A stretch of 64,000 bases of DNA from NCBI GenBank assembly GCA_050260515.1, contig JBLNCI010000036.1, positions 108,879 through 172,878 on the forward strand, written 5' to 3'. Shown here piece after piece: positions 34,127 through 44,003 of the stretch. The notes under the pieces were generated by a model. That model was not told the DNA's origin. It saw nothing but the letters and a program-made list of their open reading frames with translations, and ran no database searches. Numbering within the stretch: the stretch's first letter is position 1; every line of letters begins with the position of its first letter. The stretch is from DATJIG01 sp050260515 (GTDB taxonomy: Bacteria > Pseudomonadota > Alphaproteobacteria > SMXQ01). A program made the translations under genes and the position numbers.

Positions 34127-34946
34127 CCTCGGGACGACGCGGCGGCAGCAGCGGCTGGGTCGGCGCGCGGATCACGTTCTCGCCCGCCTTGGCCGCCGTC
34201 TCCAGCATGTCGGCCAGCAGCACCGCCGTGCAGTAATAGGCGAAATCGCTCATGTGCAGGCCATCGCCGACGATCAGATCGGAGACGGCGAGCTGCCCGC
34301 TCGCGATCCAGAAATCCATGATGTCGAAGCGGCGGAAGAGCTGCACGCCCTCGCGCTCGGACACCGCGCGCACCGTCTCCACGTAGAGCAGGTGATTGGA
34401 GCGCACGTTCATGCGCGGCGCGAACTGCGGCGACATCAGGATGATGTCGATGCCGCGCGCGCGCAGCTTCTGGATGCCGTCGATCAGGCTGGCCTGGAAC
34501 TGCAGGATCGCGTCGTTCGCGGTCGCCTCGTTGGTGCCGACCTGGAAGATGACGAGATCGGGCCTGAGCTCCATCACGTCGCGGTCGAAGCGCGCCATCA
34601 TCTGGGTGATGCGCTCGCCGCCGATGCCCTTGTTGAACACCGAGATGCGCGCGCCCGGGAACCGCTGGCTCAGCTCGCGCGCGAGCACCGCCGGGTAGCT
34701 CGCCTCCGGGCCGGTCGCGCCGGCGCCCTCGGTCGACGACGAGCCGATGGCGACGATGCGGAACGGCCTGCGCCCGAGGCGGGTCGCGGTCCGGAGCAGC
34801 GCCGCGTCGACTCGGATCAGCGCCGGCGGCACCGCGCACGGCGACGGGTCGGGAGCCTCCTGGGCGCGCGTCGGATCGGCGCGGAGCGCCGCGACGGCGA
34901 CAATCAGCGCGCCGACCAACGCCGCCGCATACGGAAAAACTCTCAC
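34107..34946 (-). CDS. Exported SGNH-fold hydrolase, catalytic residues intact
   Basis: A 279-residue protein with signal peptide (about 1-29, ending TRAQ). SGNH blocks are in order: AIGSSSTEGAG (nucleophile most likely S70 in G-x-S), FNKGIGGERI (Gly), VGTNEA (N139) and VGDGLHMSD (D228, H231). It is therefore a plausible periplasmic esterase or O-acyltransferase. Its ATG overlaps the stop of the upstream paralogue by 4 bp, and the gene ends inside gpsA on the other strand. With its paralogue and the OpgC-like gene it forms a three-gene operon, suggesting glycan acyl-group transfer. Confidence 0.85.
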   Translation of the reverse strand: MRVFPYAAALVGALIVAVAALRADPTRAQEAPDPSPCAVPPALIRVDAALLRTATRLGRRPFRIVAIGSSSTEGAGATGPEASYPAVLARELSQRFPGARISVFNKGIGGERITQMMARFDRDVMELRPDLVIFQVGTNEATANDAILQFQASLIDGIQKLRARGIDIILMSPQFAPRMNVRSNHLLYVETVRAVSEREGVQLFRRFDIMDFWIASGQLAVSDLIVGDGLHMSDFAYYCTAVLLADMLETAAKAGENVIRAPTQPLLPPRRPEVTPGGR

Positions 34947-35743
34947 TGCAGCGCCCGCGCGATCACGTCACCGAGCACCACGCCGATGCAGGCCTGCGAT
35001 TCCTCGGCGTTCTTGCGGCGCACCTCACGGCTGCCGCTGGAGAGGTCGAAGCGTCCCTTCGCGACCCAGTAGCGCATGACGCGGTAGCGGTCGAACAGGA
35101 TCGCGTCGCTCTGGCCCGCCGCCTGCTCCATTGCCGCGAGATACGGGTCGTAATGGATGAGCAGCTCCATGCGCGACGCATACTGCGGATTGACCAGCAC
35201 GACGTCGGACCGGCTCGCCTCGAGGAAGGCGATGCCGCCGTTCACCGTGGTGGCGAAGGTGTCGACGTCGAGGCTGCGCACCGCATCGACGGTGCCGGTC
35301 TGCCAGATCACGAGGTTCGGCTTGTCCGGCACGACTTCGGTCGGGAATCGCGCGGCGAGCTTCTGCGCCGATTCGCCGGGATGGCCGTGGTTGACGACCT
35401 TGATCTCGCGGTTGGGGAACTTCGCCGCGAGCTGGGCCTGCAGGTAATTGGGATAGGCGTGGGATTCGCCGCCGCTGGTGGAGCCCGCGGTGGATCCCGA
35501 TCCGATCGTGACGATCACAATCGGCTCGCCGCGCACCCACGCGGCATGGATGTGGCGCAGGCTGGAGACCGACGGCAGCAGGCTGCGCGGAACCGCGCAC
35601 ATGTCGCGCGGCGGCAGGACGAGGTCGGGGACCGCCGCCTGCTCTTCCGCCGTCGCGGTGGCCGCCGCCATCGCCGCCACCACCGCCGCCGCCCAGGCGC
35701 CCGCGCGCCATGGACGCGGCACGAGTTCCCACCCGCCGCTCAT
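34943..35743 (-). CDS. Exported SGNH-fold paralogue lacking catalytic residues
   Basis: A 266-residue exported protein (hydrophobic segment about 14-33). It is clearly homologous to its downstream neighbour: VTIGSGSTAGS, VNHGHPGESAQ, WQTGTVDA, NPQYASRM and FDRYRVMRYWVAKGRFDL align one-to-one. Yet the nucleophile position is Gly83 instead of Ser, the block III Asn is Val152, and the block V Asp-x-x-His is replaced by a Ser/Arg/Lys stretch. It is probably a non-catalytic binding or scaffold partner. It overlaps both neighbours by ATGA. Confidence 0.8.
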   Translation of the reverse strand: MSGGWELVPRPWRAGAWAAAVVAAMAAATATAEEQAAVPDLVLPPRDMCAVPRSLLPSVSSLRHIHAAWVRGEPIVIVTIGSGSTAGSTSGGESHAYPNYLQAQLAAKFPNREIKVVNHGHPGESAQKLAARFPTEVVPDKPNLVIWQTGTVDAVRSLDVDTFATTVNGGIAFLEASRSDVVLVNPQYASRMELLIHYDPYLAAMEQAAGQSDAILFDRYRVMRYWVAKGRFDLSSGSREVRRKNAEESQACIGVVLGDVIARALQ

Positions 35744-36951
35744 TCCGCCACCCCTTCAGCCGTTGCCACCGCGCGCCGGCGCTGCGCCGCCGCGCGTCCC
35801 CGTTCGGTGGTCTTGTACCAGTGGATCATTGCCGCCACCGCCAGCATGATCCCGATTCCGACCGCGTTGACGATCATCTGCATCCACGCCTCGCCGTTCA
35901 CCTCGACCAGCACGAAGTGGGCCGCGAAGGACAGGAACACGCTGATGCAGAACATCTGCAGGCCGCTCTCGCCGATGAGCACCAACGGCCGCGCCCACCG
36001 CGAGGCGAAGAACGGATTCTTCTGCGAGCAGAGGCGCATGGTGACGTAGGCGAGAGCGAGGAAGTGCACGAGTCGCCACGGCGACATGTAGGTCTTGCTG
36101 ATCGGGTACAGCACGCTGAGCCAGGTCGGCAGGAAAGCGGTGTCCTCCTCGGCGAAGCTCCAGCTCACGGTGATGGCGAGCGAAAACACGAGGTACGCGA
36201 CGGCGGCGACGGCGACCCACCGTTCGCGCAGCCAGCCGCCCCCCGGCATGTCGACGAAGCGGGCGTTGTCGGTGGCGCCGAGCGAGCCGAGCGCCGCGCC
36301 GAGCACGAACAGGAATTGCCAGGCGAGAGGATTGAAGAACCACTCGGAGCCCGGGGGATAGCCCGGCAGGTTCCACTTGAAGGCGGTCGCCGCCACGTAC
36401 AGGGCGAAGGACAGAACGACCGTGACGATGCGGTTGTGCGCGATCAGCCACAGCGCGACGGGGAAGCCCGCGAGCAGCACGACGTAGAGCGGCAGCACGT
36501 CGAGGTTGACCGGCTTGAAGCTGAGGAGCAGCGCCTGGACGATCGCGACGTGCGGCTCGTGCAGGAAGCTCATCACGTTCATCTCTTCGGCGTACTCGGG
36601 GTTGTCGAACTGCGACGCCGTCCACGCCACCTGGGCGGTAAAGATCACGAACAGCGCGATGTGCGCCATGTAGAGCTGCCATACGCGCCGCATGATGCGC
36701 GCGCTCGCGAACAGCCAGCCTTCGCGCAGCATCGCCGCCATGTAGACGAGCCCCGCCGTGTAGCCCGAGATGTAGACGAACATCTCGGTCGCGTCGGAGA
36801 ACCCGATGTTGCGGATGGTGAAGTCCGCCAGCAGGTTGTCCGGGATGTGGTCGATGAAGATGAAGACCAGCGCCAGGCCACGGAAGAAGTCGAGCCGCAG
36901 GTCGCGGCTGATCGGCAGAGGAGTGGCGGAGCGGACGGCGGCGGTGGTCAT
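35740..36951 (-). CDS. OpgC-family membrane acyltransferase
   Basis: A 403-residue inner-membrane protein with about ten helices. The N-terminal family motif RDLRLDFFRGLALVFIFIDHIP (about 16-37) contains the Arg and His residues conserved in OpgC, and SDATEMFVYISGYTAGLVY follows. OpgC adds succinyl groups to osmoregulated periplasmic glucans; no opgGH genes lie in this window, so the acceptor may be another glycan. It is the first gene of an operon with two SGNH proteins, all with 4-bp overlaps. Confidence 0.88.
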   Translation of the reverse strand: MTTAAVRSATPLPISRDLRLDFFRGLALVFIFIDHIPDNLLADFTIRNIGFSDATEMFVYISGYTAGLVYMAAMLREGWLFASARIMRRVWQLYMAHIALFVIFTAQVAWTASQFDNPEYAEEMNVMSFLHEPHVAIVQALLLSFKPVNLDVLPLYVVLLAGFPVALWLIAHNRIVTVVLSFALYVAATAFKWNLPGYPPGSEWFFNPLAWQFLFVLGAALGSLGATDNARFVDMPGGGWLRERWVAVAAVAYLVFSLAITVSWSFAEEDTAFLPTWLSVLYPISKTYMSPWRLVHFLALAYVTMRLCSQKNPFFASRWARPLVLIGESGLQMFCISVFLSFAAHFVLVEVNGEAWMQMIVNAVGIGIMLAVAAMIHWYKTTERGRAAAQRRRAVATAEGVAE

Positions 36952-37149
36952 GACCGGGCGACGTGAGCGGACGCGTGCGGATCGGCACGGAACGCCAAAA
37001 TTGTGCGCCGGGGCCCGCAGCTTGGCAAGGCGCGGAGGGCATGGTCCGGGGGATGACATGCGGTCAGACCGCTCGGATCGTTGGCGAAATCGCCGCCGCA
37101 ACGCTACAGTGCGCCGCGCCCGCTCACCCAATGCCGTCCGCGACGGCGC

Positions 37150-37154
37150 GGAGG
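37150..37154 (+). promoter_or_regulatory. Shine-Dalgarno deciding the TTG start of the YciI gene
   Basis: GGAGG lies 4 bases before TTG 37159, the point at which the encoded protein becomes a normal-length YciI protein. Upstream codons in the same frame encode an Arg/Pro-rich stretch unlike the family. Confidence 0.7.
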
Positions 37155-37158
37155 TCCC

Positions 37159-37452
37159 TTGCTGTTCGCCATCATCGCCGAAGACAAGCCCGGCTCGAAG
37201 GACGTGCGTCTCGCCAATCGACCGACGCATCTCGAATACCTCAAGACGTTCGGCTCGCGCATCGTCGCGGCCGGCCCGCTGCTCGCCGCCGACGGCGAGA
37301 CCATGACCGGCAGCCTGCTGATCGTCGAGGCGGCGGACCGCGCCGCCGCCGAGAGCTTCGCAGCGAACGATCCGTACGCGAAAGCCGGCCTGTTCGCGAA
37401 GACGACGATCGCGCCGTGGCGCAAGGTCGTGTTCAACGCGCCGGCAAGCTGA
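37159..37452 (+). CDS. YciI family protein
   Basis: A 97-residue cytoplasmic protein of the YciI-like ferredoxin-fold family. I start at TTG 37159 because GGAGG lies just upstream and it gives the typical N-terminus LLFAIIAEDKPGS. Conserved features are the HLEYLKTFGSRIVAAGPLL block with its likely active-site His, GSLLIVEAADRAAAESFAANDPYAKAGLF and a C-terminal PWRKVVF. The reaction is unknown; some homologues are dehydrochlorinase-like. It sits 16 bp before the EVE-domain gene. Confidence 0.88.
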   Translation: MLFAIIAEDKPGSKDVRLANRPTHLEYLKTFGSRIVAAGPLLAADGETMTGSLLIVEAADRAAAESFAANDPYAKAGLFAKTTIAPWRKVVFNAPAS

Positions 37453-37468
37453 TCGCGGAGAGCGCGCC

Positions 37469-37882
37469 ATGGCCAATTGGCTGTTCAAGTCGGAGCCCGA
37501 AGCTTTCTCCTGGCAGCGCCTGGTCAAGGAAGGCCGCACGAACTGGGACGGCGTGCGCAACTACCAGGCGAACAACAACCTGAAGGCGATGAAGGTCGGC
37601 GACCGCGGCTTCTTCTATCACTCGGTCAGCGAGAAACGGATCGTCGGCGTGGTCGAGGTGACCGGCGCGTGGCGGCCGGACCCGTCCGACAAGACGGGCC
37701 GGTTCGGAATGGTAGTGGTGAAGCCGGTGACCGAGCTTCACAATCCCGTGACGCTGGAGACGATCAAGGGCGACGCGGCACTCAAGGACCTGCCGCTCTT
37801 GAAGCAGTCGCGCCTGTCGGTGATGCCGATCCCGGCCCCGGCGTGGAAGCGCATCTGCTCGCTCGGCGGCGTAAAGGCATAA
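37469..37882 (+). CDS. EVE domain protein (thymocyte nuclear protein 1 homologue)
   Basis: A 137-residue cytoplasmic protein of the PUA-like EVE fold: WLFKSEPEAFSWQRLVKEGRTNWDGVRNYQANNNLKAM contains the SEP and GVRNYQA signatures, followed by GFFYHSVSEKRIVGVVEV. EVE/YTH-like domains bind modified bases in DNA or RNA. It follows the YciI gene and its stop overlaps the next start (TAATG). The YciI-EVE pair downstream of gpsA is a frequent alphaproteobacterial order. Confidence 0.93.
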   Translation: MANWLFKSEPEAFSWQRLVKEGRTNWDGVRNYQANNNLKAMKVGDRGFFYHSVSEKRIVGVVEVTGAWRPDPSDKTGRFGMVVVKPVTELHNPVTLETIKGDAALKDLPLLKQSRLSVMPIPAPAWKRICSLGGVKA

Positions 37883-38298
37883 TGATGAAGGACGATATGG
37901 AGAATCCGGGCGGCGCGCCGGCGACGCCCGGGCAACCCGCGGCGCCGCGCGTACTGCGCGCGGGCGACGTGCTGTGCCGGATGAGCGACATCGCCGAGCC
38001 CGGCTCGAAGGGGCCGTTCGTGGTGGAGCTCGGGACCGAGGAGACCGAGATCTTCCTCGTCCGCCGCGACGGCACCGTGCGCGCGTTCGTCAACGTCTGC
38101 CCGCATCGCTACCTGCCGCTCAACTGGAAGGACGATTCCTTCCTGACGCTCGACAAGACCCGCATCCTCTGCGTGGTCCATGCCGCCCTGTTCGACATGG
38201 ACAGCGGCGACTGCCTGACGATGCACGCCCCCGAAGGGCTGACGCCGGTCGCGATCGCGGTCGAGGGCGACGACATCAGACTGGTCGGGCTGCGCTAG
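37882..38298 (+). CDS. Rieske [2Fe-2S] domain protein
   Basis: A 138-residue soluble protein whose start overlaps the EVE stop. The N-terminal 25 residues are Pro/Ala/Gly rich. The Rieske cluster ligands are C73 and H75 (NVCPHRYLPL) and C97 and H100 (CVVHAALFD). It matches small Rieske ferredoxins rather than oxygenase alpha subunits, since no mononuclear iron domain follows. Its electron partners are unknown; it may serve redox reactions of neighbouring gene products. Confidence 0.9.
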   Translation: MMKDDMENPGGAPATPGQPAAPRVLRAGDVLCRMSDIAEPGSKGPFVVELGTEETEIFLVRRDGTVRAFVNVCPHRYLPLNWKDDSFLTLDKTRILCVVHAALFDMDSGDCLTMHAPEGLTPVAIAVEGDDIRLVGLR

Positions 38299-38424
38299 TC
38301 ACAGGGCCTGGTCACGGGCGGCCCGCCCGCGGCTTCTTGTGCGGAGCGCGACGGCATCGGATAATTCGCGGCCGGCGCCCGCCGCCCGGCACACAAGAAA
38401 ATTCCTCAGGGAGCATCGCGCGTC

Positions 38425-40359
<1,935 letters not shown>

Positions 40360-40386
40360 CCGCCCCACAGAGCGAGGAACGATTCG

Positions 40387-40659
40387 GTGACGATGTCTCC
40401 CGAAATGATGGTGATCTGGCTGATGCCGTTCCTGCCGGCGGTGATCAGCGCTTACATGCTGAGGGCGCAAGGACGCAGGACGACGTTCCAGGCGTTCACC
40501 TTCGGCGTCTTCCTGTACCTGTTCATCGTCGTCGGCCAGCTTGTGCTGATCGAGGCGGCGAGCCGCTGGAACATCCCGTTCGCGGCGCTGATGCTGGTGC
40601 TCGCCGTGATCGTCTTCCTGCTGTTCCGCTGGCAGTGGGGCAGCGGCCGCAGGGGCTGA
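40387..40659 (+). CDS. Small membrane protein downstream of acs
   Basis: A 90-residue protein with three hydrophobic helices (about 8-24, 35-57 and 66-83) and a basic tail. GTG 40387 is chosen since GAGGAACG precedes it; ATG 40393 is the alternative. I do not recognise the family. It lies 27 bp after acs, so it is likely co-transcribed; a role linked to acetate metabolism is only an inference from position. Confidence 0.75.
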   Translation: MTMSPEMMVIWLMPFLPAVISAYMLRAQGRRTTFQAFTFGVFLYLFIVVGQLVLIEAASRWNIPFAALMLVLAVIVFLLFRWQWGSGRRG

Positions 40660-40690
40660 GGGCCTTGGACAGCTCAGCGCCGCCCGCCGC

Positions 40691-40960
40691 TCAGAAGTCG
40701 ATGCAGCGGCCCTTCACTTCCCAGTCGCCGTACCGCGTCGGATCGGCGTGGGGCTTCTCCTCGTCGGGCGTGGCGTCCGGTTTGGCGGGATCGGCCTTTC
40801 CCGGCTCCGGTTTGGCGGCTTCAGGCTTCGGCGCGGGCTTCGCGGGCGACGGCTGGGCGGCGGCCGCGGGTTTCGGCGCGCCGGGCGTGAGCGTCCGGTA
40901 GCCGGGTGCGGGCGCCGCCCCGGGCGTCTTGGCCTCGGGCAAGGGGTCTTTAGCGCTCAT
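40691..40960 (-). CDS. DUF1674 protein (SDHAF4-like succinate dehydrogenase assembly factor)
   Basis: An 89-residue protein: a Pro/Ala/Lys-rich low-complexity first part, then the conserved C-terminus DPTRYGDWEVKGRCIDF, the DUF1674 hallmark. Its mitochondrial homologue SDHAF4 binds the flavinylated SDHA subunit during complex II assembly. It is convergent with the small membrane protein and divergent from htpX; DUF1674 beside htpX and rsmB recurs in Alphaproteobacteria. Confidence 0.92.
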   Translation of the reverse strand: MSAKDPLPEAKTPGAAPAPGYRTLTPGAPKPAAAAQPSPAKPAPKPEAAKPEPGKADPAKPDATPDEEKPHADPTRYGDWEVKGRCIDF

Positions 40961-41079
40961 CGGGGCGCTCCTGGCGTGAAAAATCGCGAAAATCCGCGGC
41001 CTTGAAGCGGCCGCATTGGAAATCTAAGTATTCCCCCGCCGGTTGTGAAGGCGCGCCTCGGACCGGCGTGGAGGACCAG

Positions 41080-41946
41080 ATGAACATGATGCGGACGTTC
41101 CTGCTGCTCGCGGTGATCACGGCGATCTTCCTCGCCGTGGGCTACGCCATCGGCGGCCCGAACGGCATGCTGATCGCGCTGCTGTTCGCGGCCGGAATGA
41201 ACTTCTTCGCCTACTGGAATTCCGACCGCATGGTGCTGTCGATGTACCAGGCGCAGGAGGTCGACCGCGCCTCGGCGCCGGATCTCTACGGCATCGTCGA
41301 GCAGCTCGCGATGCGCGCGGGCCTGCCGATGCCGCGCGTCTACATCGTCGAGGAGGATCAGCCCAACGCGTTCGCCACCGGGCGCAACCCCGAGCACGCG
41401 GCGGTCGCGGTGACCACCGGGATCCTGCGCGCGCTCACCCACGAGGAGCTCGCGGGCGTGCTCGCCCACGAGCTCACCCACGTCAAGAACCGCGACACGC
41501 TCACCATGACCATCGCCGCGACGGTGGCGGGCGCCATCGGCATGCTTGCCAACTTCGCCTTCTTCTTCGGCGGGCCGCGCGACGAGAACGGCAACCGTAA
41601 CGCGCTCGGCGGCATCGTTGCGCTGGTCGCGATGATCCTCGCGCCGATCACTGCGACCCTCGTCCAGCTCGCGATCTCGCGTACCCGCGAGTATGCCGCC
41701 GACCGGGGTGGCGCCGAGATCAGCGGACATCCGCTGTGGCTCGCGAGCGCGCTCGGCAAGCTCGAGCAGGCCGCGCATCAGATCCCGAACGCGAAGGCCG
41801 AGGCGTCGCCAGCGACCGCGCACCTGTTCATCGTCAATCCGCTGGCCGGCCACGGCATGGACAACCTGTTCGCGACCCATCCGTCGATGGCCAACCGCAT
41901 CCACCGCCTGCGCGAGATGGCGGGCGCCACCGGGCCGTGGGGCTGA
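41080..41946 (+). CDS. htpX: Membrane zinc metalloprotease HtpX
   Basis: A 288-residue inner-membrane protease for quality control of membrane proteins. ATG 41080 follows GGAGGACC; an upstream in-frame start adds a non-conserved stretch. Helices lie at about 5-25 and 28-47; HELTH with H130, E131 and H134 is the zinc site, with the third ligand region SRTREYAADRGGAE. Two more helices lie near 145-165 and 180-205. The C-terminal ATHPSMANRIHRLREM is typical. Confidence 0.95.
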   Translation: MNMMRTFLLLAVITAIFLAVGYAIGGPNGMLIALLFAAGMNFFAYWNSDRMVLSMYQAQEVDRASAPDLYGIVEQLAMRAGLPMPRVYIVEEDQPNAFATGRNPEHAAVAVTTGILRALTHEELAGVLAHELTHVKNRDTLTMTIAATVAGAIGMLANFAFFFGGPRDENGNRNALGGIVALVAMILAPITATLVQLAISRTREYAADRGGAEISGHPLWLASALGKLEQAAHQIPNAKAEASPATAHLFIVNPLAGHGMDNLFATHPSMANRIHRLREMAGATGPWG

Positions 41947-41949
41947 TCG

Positions 41950-43281
41950 GTGCCGCGCGCGCCGATCCGCCGCAAGCCGACCAGGGCCGGGCAACCATCG
42001 CGGGCGCCGTCGCGACCGCCGCGTGACGGACGCGCGCTCGCTTACCGCGCGCTGCGCGCCGTGCTCGAGGACCAGCGCAATCTCGACGCGGTGCTCGCGG
42101 CCGACCTGCCGCCGCGCGAGCGCGCCTTCGCCCACACCCTGGTCGCGACGACACTGCGGCGGCTGGGCGAGATCGACGCTGCGCTCGGCCCCCTTCTCAA
42201 CCAGCCGTTCACGGCGCTCGCGCCGGATGCCCGCGCGCTGCTCCGCATCGGCACGGCGCAGATGTTCCTCGGCACACCCCCGCACGCGCTGGTCGCGGCG
42301 ACGGTCGATCTCGCGAAAAGCGAGGCGCCGCACTTCGCCGGGCTCACCAACGCCGTGCTCCGTCGACTCGCGCGCGAAGGGCTGCCCGAGCGCAGCGAGC
42401 GCGAGGCCGCGCGGCTCGACACACCCGACTGGCTGTGGGAATCCTGGGTGGCCGCGCATGGCGAAGAGGTCGCGGTGAAGATCGCGACCGCGCACCTCGC
42501 CGAGCCGCCGCTCGATTTCACCGCGAAGGAGCCCGAGCGCTGGACCGAGGCGCTCGGCGCGGAGCTGCTGCCGACGGGCACGCTGCGGCGCCCTGCCCGC
42601 GCCGGCGGCGAGATTCGCGCGCTCCCCGGATACGGCGACGGCGCGTGGTGGGTGCAGGACGCCGCGGCGGCGATCCCGGCGCGGCTGCTCGCGCCGGTCG
42701 CAGGCCAGCGCGTGCTCGACCTGTGCGCGGCGCCCGGCGGCAAGGCGGCGCAGCTCGTCGCGATGGGCTGCGACGTCGTCGCGGTCGAGCAGTCGGAGCC
42801 GCGCGCGGCGCTGCTGCGCGACAATCTCGCGCGCCTCAAGCTCGCAGCCGAGGTCGTCGTCGCCGATGCCGCGACGTACGCGACCGACAAGCCGGTCGCC
42901 GGCCTCCTGCTCGACGTGCCGTGCACAGCCACCGGCACGATTCGCCGCCACCCCGACATCCCGTGGCGCAAGAGCGCCGTCGACGTCGGACGGCTCGTCC
43001 CCGTGCAGACGCGGCTCCTCGAACATGCGGCGACGCTGCTCGCGCCGGGCGGCCTGCTCGTCTACGCGGTGTGCTCGCTCGAGGCCGCCGAGGGTCCGCA
43101 GCGCATCGCCGATTTTCTCGCGACGCATCCGGAGTTCCGTCGCATGCCGGTGACGCCGGCGGAGGTCGGCGGCGATGCCGCGTTGATCACCGCCGAGGGC
43201 GATCTCCGCACGCTTCCGTGTCACTGGTCCGACAAGGGCGGCATGGACGGGTTCTACGCCGCGCGCCTTCAGCGCCGGTGA
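41950..43281 (+). CDS. rsmB: RsmB-like 16S rRNA m5C methyltransferase
   Basis: A 443-residue protein starting at GTG 3 bp after htpX. Residues about 25-145 form a NusB-like RNA-binding domain (LRAVLEDQRNLDAVL, FAHTLVATTLRRLGEID). The Rossmann methyltransferase domain has DLCAAPGGKAAQL (SAM), LLLDVPCTATGTIRRHPD with the catalytic Cys, and VYAVCSLEAAEG with the second Cys. It makes m5C967 in 16S rRNA in E. coli; the equivalent position is expected here. It is followed by rpe. Confidence 0.93.
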   Translation: MPRAPIRRKPTRAGQPSRAPSRPPRDGRALAYRALRAVLEDQRNLDAVLAADLPPRERAFAHTLVATTLRRLGEIDAALGPLLNQPFTALAPDARALLRIGTAQMFLGTPPHALVAATVDLAKSEAPHFAGLTNAVLRRLAREGLPERSEREAARLDTPDWLWESWVAAHGEEVAVKIATAHLAEPPLDFTAKEPERWTEALGAELLPTGTLRRPARAGGEIRALPGYGDGAWWVQDAAAAIPARLLAPVAGQRVLDLCAAPGGKAAQLVAMGCDVVAVEQSEPRAALLRDNLARLKLAAEVVVADAATYATDKPVAGLLLDVPCTATGTIRRHPDIPWRKSAVDVGRLVPVQTRLLEHAATLLAPGGLLVYAVCSLEAAEGPQRIADFLATHPEFRRMPVTPAEVGGDAALITAEGDLRTLPCHWSDKGGMDGFYAARLQRR

Positions 43282-43329
43282 CCCCGGCGCGCCTTGCGGG
43301 GGGTGGTCGAAGCTGATACGACAGTCGCC

Positions 43330-43995
43330 GTGCAACGGCCCATCCGCATAGCGCCCTCGATACTTTCCGCGGACTTCGCGCGCCTCGGCGACGAGGTGCG
43401 CGCGATCGACGATGCCGGCGCCGACTGGATCCACGTCGACGTCATGGACGGGCACTTCGTCCCCAACATCACCATCGGCCCCGGCGTCGTGAAGGCGCTG
43501 CGCAGCACCACCAAGAAGCCGTTCGACGTCCATCTGATGATCGCGCCGGTCGACCCCTACGTGCAGGGCTTCGCCGAGGCGGGATCGGACATCATCACGG
43601 TGCACCCGGAAGCCGGGCCGCATCTCCATCGCACGATCCAGCTCATCAAGTCGTTCGGCAAGAAAGCCGGGGTCGCGCTCAACCCCGCGACGCCGGTCGA
43701 CGCGATCGACTACGTGCTGGGCGACATCGACCTCGTCCTCGTCATGTCGGTGAACCCGGGCTTCGGCGGCCAGAGCTTCATCGCCTCGCAGCTCGACAAG
43801 ATCCGCGCGGTGCGCGAGCGCATCGACCGCTCGGGCCGCGACATCGCGCTCGAGGTCGACGGCGGCATCAACGCGACGACGGCGAAGCAGGTCATCGACG
43901 CCGGCGCCGACGTCCTCGTCGCGGGCACCGCGACGTTCGAGGGCGGCGCCAACGCCTACGGCGACAACATCCGCCGCCTCCGCGGCGGGCGCTGA
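43330..43995 (+). CDS. rpe: Ribulose-phosphate 3-epimerase
   Basis: A 221-residue TIM-barrel enzyme of the pentose phosphate and Calvin cycles. Metal and catalytic residues lie in WIHVDVMDGHFVPN, DVHLMI, MSVNPGFGGQSF and LEVDGGINATTAKQ. GTG 43330 gives the standard N-terminus before PIRIAPSILSADFARLG; TTG 43294 or GTG 43303 would add up to 12 non-conserved residues, and none has a clear ribosome site. It sits between rsmB and the heparinase-like gene. Confidence 0.95.
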   Translation: MQRPIRIAPSILSADFARLGDEVRAIDDAGADWIHVDVMDGHFVPNITIGPGVVKALRSTTKKPFDVHLMIAPVDPYVQGFAEAGSDIITVHPEAGPHLHRTIQLIKSFGKKAGVALNPATPVDAIDYVLGDIDLVLVMSVNPGFGGQSFIASQLDKIRAVRERIDRSGRDIALEVDGGINATTAKQVIDAGADVLVAGTATFEGGANAYGDNIRRLRGGR

Positions 43996-44003
43996 GATCG
44001 CCC

